Part shown: piece by piece, positions 5,194 through 7,206 of the stretch | Numbering within the stretch: the first letter of the stretch is position 1 | Layout of the letters: the number at the start of each line of letters is the position of its first letter | Assembly (NCBI GenBank): GCA_900317015.1 | Contig: ONFH01000029.1 | Coordinates: 1-7,206, forward strand | Length of the DNA stretch: 7,206 nucleotides | Direction: 5' to 3' | Origin: an uncultured Erysipelotrichaceae bacterium | GTDB lineage: Bacteria; Bacillota_I; Bacilli_A; Erysipelotrichales; Coprobacillaceae | Made by a program: the position numbers and the translations under genes | Notes under the pieces: model-generated | What the model saw: the letters and a program-made list of their open reading frames with translations, nothing else | Told to the model about the DNA's origin: nothing | The model's database searches: none

Positions 5194-6138
5194 TTAGTCT
5201 ACAGGTTTGAAACCTAAGCCTAATTCTAGTAATTTTTCTTTGACTTCCTTTAAAGACTTCTTACCAAGGTTACGTACCTTGATCATATCGTCTTCAGTCT
5301 TATTAGCCAATTCCTGAACTGTCTGGATACCAGCACGCTTTAAGCAGTTATAAGAACGTACAGATAAGTCTAATTCTTCAATTGTCATATCTAATACCTT
5401 ATTGCCTGTATCCTGCTGAACTTCACTCATGACTTCCATATTCATAGCTTCATCAGTAAGTTCTACGAACATATTCAGATGTTCTACTAAGATCTTTGCG
5501 GCTAACGCAAGAACTTCGTGAGGTTTAATAGAACCATCAGTTGTGATTTCCATCGTTAATTTGTCATATTTTGCAGACTGACCAACACGAGTTGGTTCTA
5601 CCTTGTAAGCGACATTCACTACAGGGGAGAAGATTGAGTCAGTTGGAATCACACCAATGTTATTGACAAACTTCTTATTCTGATCTGCTGACTGATAGCC
5701 ACGATCCTTATGTGCGAAGAGTTCCATATGTAAATGTTTACCTTCGGCAACGTGAGCAATGACTAAGTCATTAGAGATCATCTTTACTTCACTAGGGCAC
5801 TGAATATCAGCACCAGTTACGGTAGCTGGACCCGTGATATCAACATATAATGTAACGTCATCATCAGTATCTAATTCGAAGACAAGCTTCTTGATCTGTA
5901 AGATGATTGCTGTTACATCTTCACGTACACCATCGACTGCTGAGAACTCATGGATGGCACCATCGATCTTGATGGCGTAAACGGCAGCCCCTGGCATAGA
6001 TGATAAGAGGACTCTTCTTAAAGAGTTACCAATCGTTGTCCCGAAGCCTCTTTCTAGAGGTTCAATGACGAACTTGCCATAGTTGTTGTCTTCATCATAA
6101 GTTTCAACATTGAAATTTGCTTTTTCGAACTTTTGCAT
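5194..6138 (-). CDS. rpoA: DNA-directed RNA polymerase subunit alpha
   Basis: The alpha subunit dimerises to nucleate RNA polymerase assembly and contacts upstream promoter DNA and activators. The 314-residue product has the N-terminal assembly domain (GFGTTIGNSLRRVLLSSMPGAAV, HEFSAVDGVREDV) and a C-terminal helix-hairpin-helix domain (about 240-314). The latter contains LDLSVRSYNCLKRAGI, with the Arg and Asn equivalent to the DNA-contacting R265 and N268 of Escherichia coli, and NLGKKSLKEVKEKL. I start at the ATG at 6138, 6 bases after GAGGAGG. An in-frame TTG at 6153 would place the ribosome binding site inside the gene and add five unconserved residues. It lies 50 bases after rpsK and 28 before rplQ. 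Confidence 0.98.
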   Translation of the reverse strand: MQKFEKANFNVETYDEDNNYGKFVIEPLERGFGTTIGNSLRRVLLSSMPGAAVYAIKIDGAIHEFSAVDGVREDVTAIILQIKKLVFELDTDDDVTLYVDITGPATVTGADIQCPSEVKMISNDLVIAHVAEGKHLHMELFAHKDRGYQSADQNKKFVNNIGVIPTDSIFSPVVNVAYKVEPTRVGQSAKYDKLTMEITTDGSIKPHEVLALAAKILVEHLNMFVELTDEAMNMEVMSEVQQDTGNKVLDMTIEELDLSVRSYNCLKRAGIQTVQELANKTEDDMIKVRNLGKKSLKEVKEKLLELGLGFKPVD

Positions 6139-6188
6139 TGTTTTCCTCCTCAAAAGATAATTTTATGTAATTGTAAATATATAACTAA

Positions 6189-6584
6189 TTATCCACGAGG
6201 ACGTTTTGGTGGACGGCATCCGTTATGTGGGATTGGTGTTACATCAGTGATTGCTGTAACTTCAAGACCAGCTGCGCTTAATGCACGAACAGCAGCTTCA
6301 CGTCCTGGACCAGGACCTTTAACGTTAACTTCTACCGATTTCATACCATGATCCATAGCAGCCTTAGCAGCAGCTTCTGCAGCCATCTGAGCAGCATATG
6401 GAGTGGATTTTCTTGAACCCTTGAATCCTAATGCACCTGCACTAGACCAAGTAACGGCATTACCATGTTCGTCTGCGATTGTGACGATTGTATTATTGAA
6501 TGTTGAGTGTACATGGGCGATGCCTTTAGCGATATTCTTTTTAACACGTCTTTTAACACGTGTAGTCTTCTTTGCTTTTGCCAT
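6189..6584 (-). CDS. rpsK: 30S ribosomal protein S11 (uS11)
   Basis: S11 sits on the platform of the small subunit and helps shape the mRNA exit region around the anti-Shine-Dalgarno helix. The 131-residue product shows the basic N terminus, then GIAHVHSTFNNTIVTIAD, WSSAGALGFKGSRKSTPYAAQ, VKGPGPGREAAVRAL and the C-terminal TPIPHNGCRPPKRPRG signature. The ATG at 6584 follows AGGAGG by 8 bases. Only 16 bases separate it from the rpsM stop, and the ribosome binding site begins almost immediately after that stop, so translational coupling is likely. The gene is intact. Confidence 0.98.
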   Translation of the reverse strand: MAKAKKTTRVKRRVKKNIAKGIAHVHSTFNNTIVTIADEHGNAVTWSSAGALGFKGSRKSTPYAAQMAAEAAAKAAMDHGMKSVEVNVKGPGPGREAAVRALSAAGLEVTAITDVTPIPHNGCRPPKRPRG

Positions 6585-6600
6585 GAATTGTGCCTCCTAA

Positions 6601-6966
6601 TTATTTCTTCTTACCTGCGATTGGACGAGCTTTACCTTTTCTTGTACGAGCGTTAGTCTTTGTTCTCTGACCACGTACTGGTAATCCTCTTCTATGACGC
6701 ATGCCTCTATATGAACCGATTTCCATTAATCTCTTGATGTTCATATTGACTTCACTACGAAGGTCACCTTCGACTTTGATCTTTTCTACTTCTCTTCTGA
6801 TTTTTGTTTCTTCTTCTTCAGTTAAATCTTTAACTCTAGTATCTTCTGATACACCGGCATCTTTTAAGATCTTCTTTGAAGTAGTTAATCCGATACCATA
6901 AATATAAGTTAAAGATACAACCACACGCTTATCACGTGGGATATCTACACCTGCGATACGAGCCAT
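6601..6966 (-). CDS. rpsM: 30S ribosomal protein S13 (uS13)
   Basis: S13 lies in the head of the small subunit and forms contacts with the large subunit and P-site tRNA. The 121-residue product opens MARIAGVDIPRDKRVVVSLTYIYGIG and contains the helix-hairpin-helix-like YIYGIGLTTSKKIL. It ends with SYRGMRHRRGLPVRGQRTKTNARTRKG and a basic tail whose extension contacts tRNA. The ATG at 6966 follows AGGAGGA by about 8 bases. It is 22 bases downstream of rpmJ in the operon. Length and sequence are standard for Bacillota. Confidence 0.98.
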   Translation of the reverse strand: MARIAGVDIPRDKRVVVSLTYIYGIGLTTSKKILKDAGVSEDTRVKDLTEEEETKIRREVEKIKVEGDLRSEVNMNIKRLMEIGSYRGMRHRRGLPVRGQRTKTNARTRKGKARPIAGKKK

Positions 6967-6988
6967 TAATAAGTTCCTCCTAGTTTAA

Positions 6989-7102
6989 TTAGCCTTGTCT
7001 CTGTTTGTGTTTAGGGTTTTCACAGATTACCATGACTTTACCCTTTCTTCTAATTACTCTGCATTTATCACACATTGGTTTTACAGATGCTCTTACTTTC
7101 AT
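6989..7102 (-). CDS. rpmJ: 50S ribosomal protein L36 (bL36), zinc-binding form
   Basis: This 37-residue protein, the smallest of the large subunit, is encoded by the ATG at 7102 through the TAA at 6991-6989. The sequence MKVRASVKPMCDKCRVIRRKG followed by KVMVICENPKHKQRQG carries the classical C-x2-C...C-x4-H zinc ribbon (C11, C14, C27, H32). It is therefore the zinc-containing (C+) paralogue, not the zinc-free form made in some bacteria under zinc shortage. AGGAGGT lies 7 bases upstream of the start. It sits between infA and rpsM, the normal position in this operon. Confidence 0.97.
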   Translation of the reverse strand: MKVRASVKPMCDKCRVIRRKGKVMVICENPKHKQRQG

Positions 7103-7123
7103 CTTCGTTACCTCCTATAGGTA

Positions 7124-7206
7124 TTACTTTTTTCTAAATGTGATGCGCCCACGTGTTAAGTCATACGGACTAATTTCAACAGTTACTTTATCCCCCGGTA
7201 AAATGC
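7124..7206 (-). CDS. infA: Translation initiation factor IF-1, C-terminal part
   Basis: The frame from the window edge to the TAA at 7126-7124 encodes the last 26 residues of IF-1: ILPGDKVTVEISPYDLTRG then RITFRKK. This matches the end of the S1/OB-fold of the roughly 72-residue factor, which binds the A site of the small subunit during initiation. The N-terminal part lies outside the window. It is followed by rpmJ after 21 bases, with the rpmJ ribosome binding site in the gap, and heads the visible part of the operon. Confidence 0.97.
   Translation of the reverse strand, partial: ILPGDKVTVEISPYDLTRGRITFRKK

Noticed and set aside
6139..6153. TTG start five codons upstream in rpoA
   Set aside because: The added codons consist of the ribosome binding site itself, and RpoA proteins begin at the MQKFEK-type start.

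Overview
This window suggests a low-GC Gram-positive bacterium. The right-hand third is the distal end of a Bacillota-type ribosomal protein/RNA polymerase operon, with strong AGGAGG ribosome binding sites and AT-rich codon use. The ribosomal protein and RpoA sequences would fit Erysipelotrichia or related gut Bacillota, but that placement is only an impression. The left two thirds are accessory DNA.

Layout. Positions 1-512 hold the 3' part of an unidentified acidic protein gene on the + strand. It is followed by a structured 3' element (repeat A, 522-665) that ends in an intrinsic terminator, and by a second hairpin-terminator unit (674-768). About 850-2500 is an IS110-family element on the - strand, with its transposase at 1108-2391. 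The gap from 2392 to 2839 contains an array of about 14 ATTGAAG-like repeats that runs into a good sigma-A promoter. This promoter drives a Schlafen/AlbA_2-type ATP-binding regulator gene (2840-4291, +). That gene is followed by a second copy of the 3' element (repeat B, 4328-4472). Between it and the ribosomal operon lies a decayed ImmA/IrrE-type peptidase gene on the - strand (about 4500-4762). The remainder, on the - strand and in transcription order, is infA (partial), rpmJ, rpsM, rpsK, rpoA, rplQ and a terminator (4765-4797).

How the parts fit. The six right-hand genes supply translation initiation factor 1, four ribosomal proteins and the RNA polymerase alpha subunit. They are closely spaced and probably co-transcribed. 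The accessory part joins directly onto the operon's terminator and shows repeated gene turnover: an IS element, a broken ImmA-like gene and a putative ATP-binding transcriptional regulator. The most unusual signals are two. First, the paired 3' elements behind two unrelated genes keep unpaired TTCCC motifs while their terminator stems change by compensatory pairs, which suggests a 3'-end RNA family. Second, the roughly helically phased ATTGAAG array ends in a perfect palindrome on the -35 box of the AlbA_2 gene, which suggests cooperative, possibly autogenous, control.
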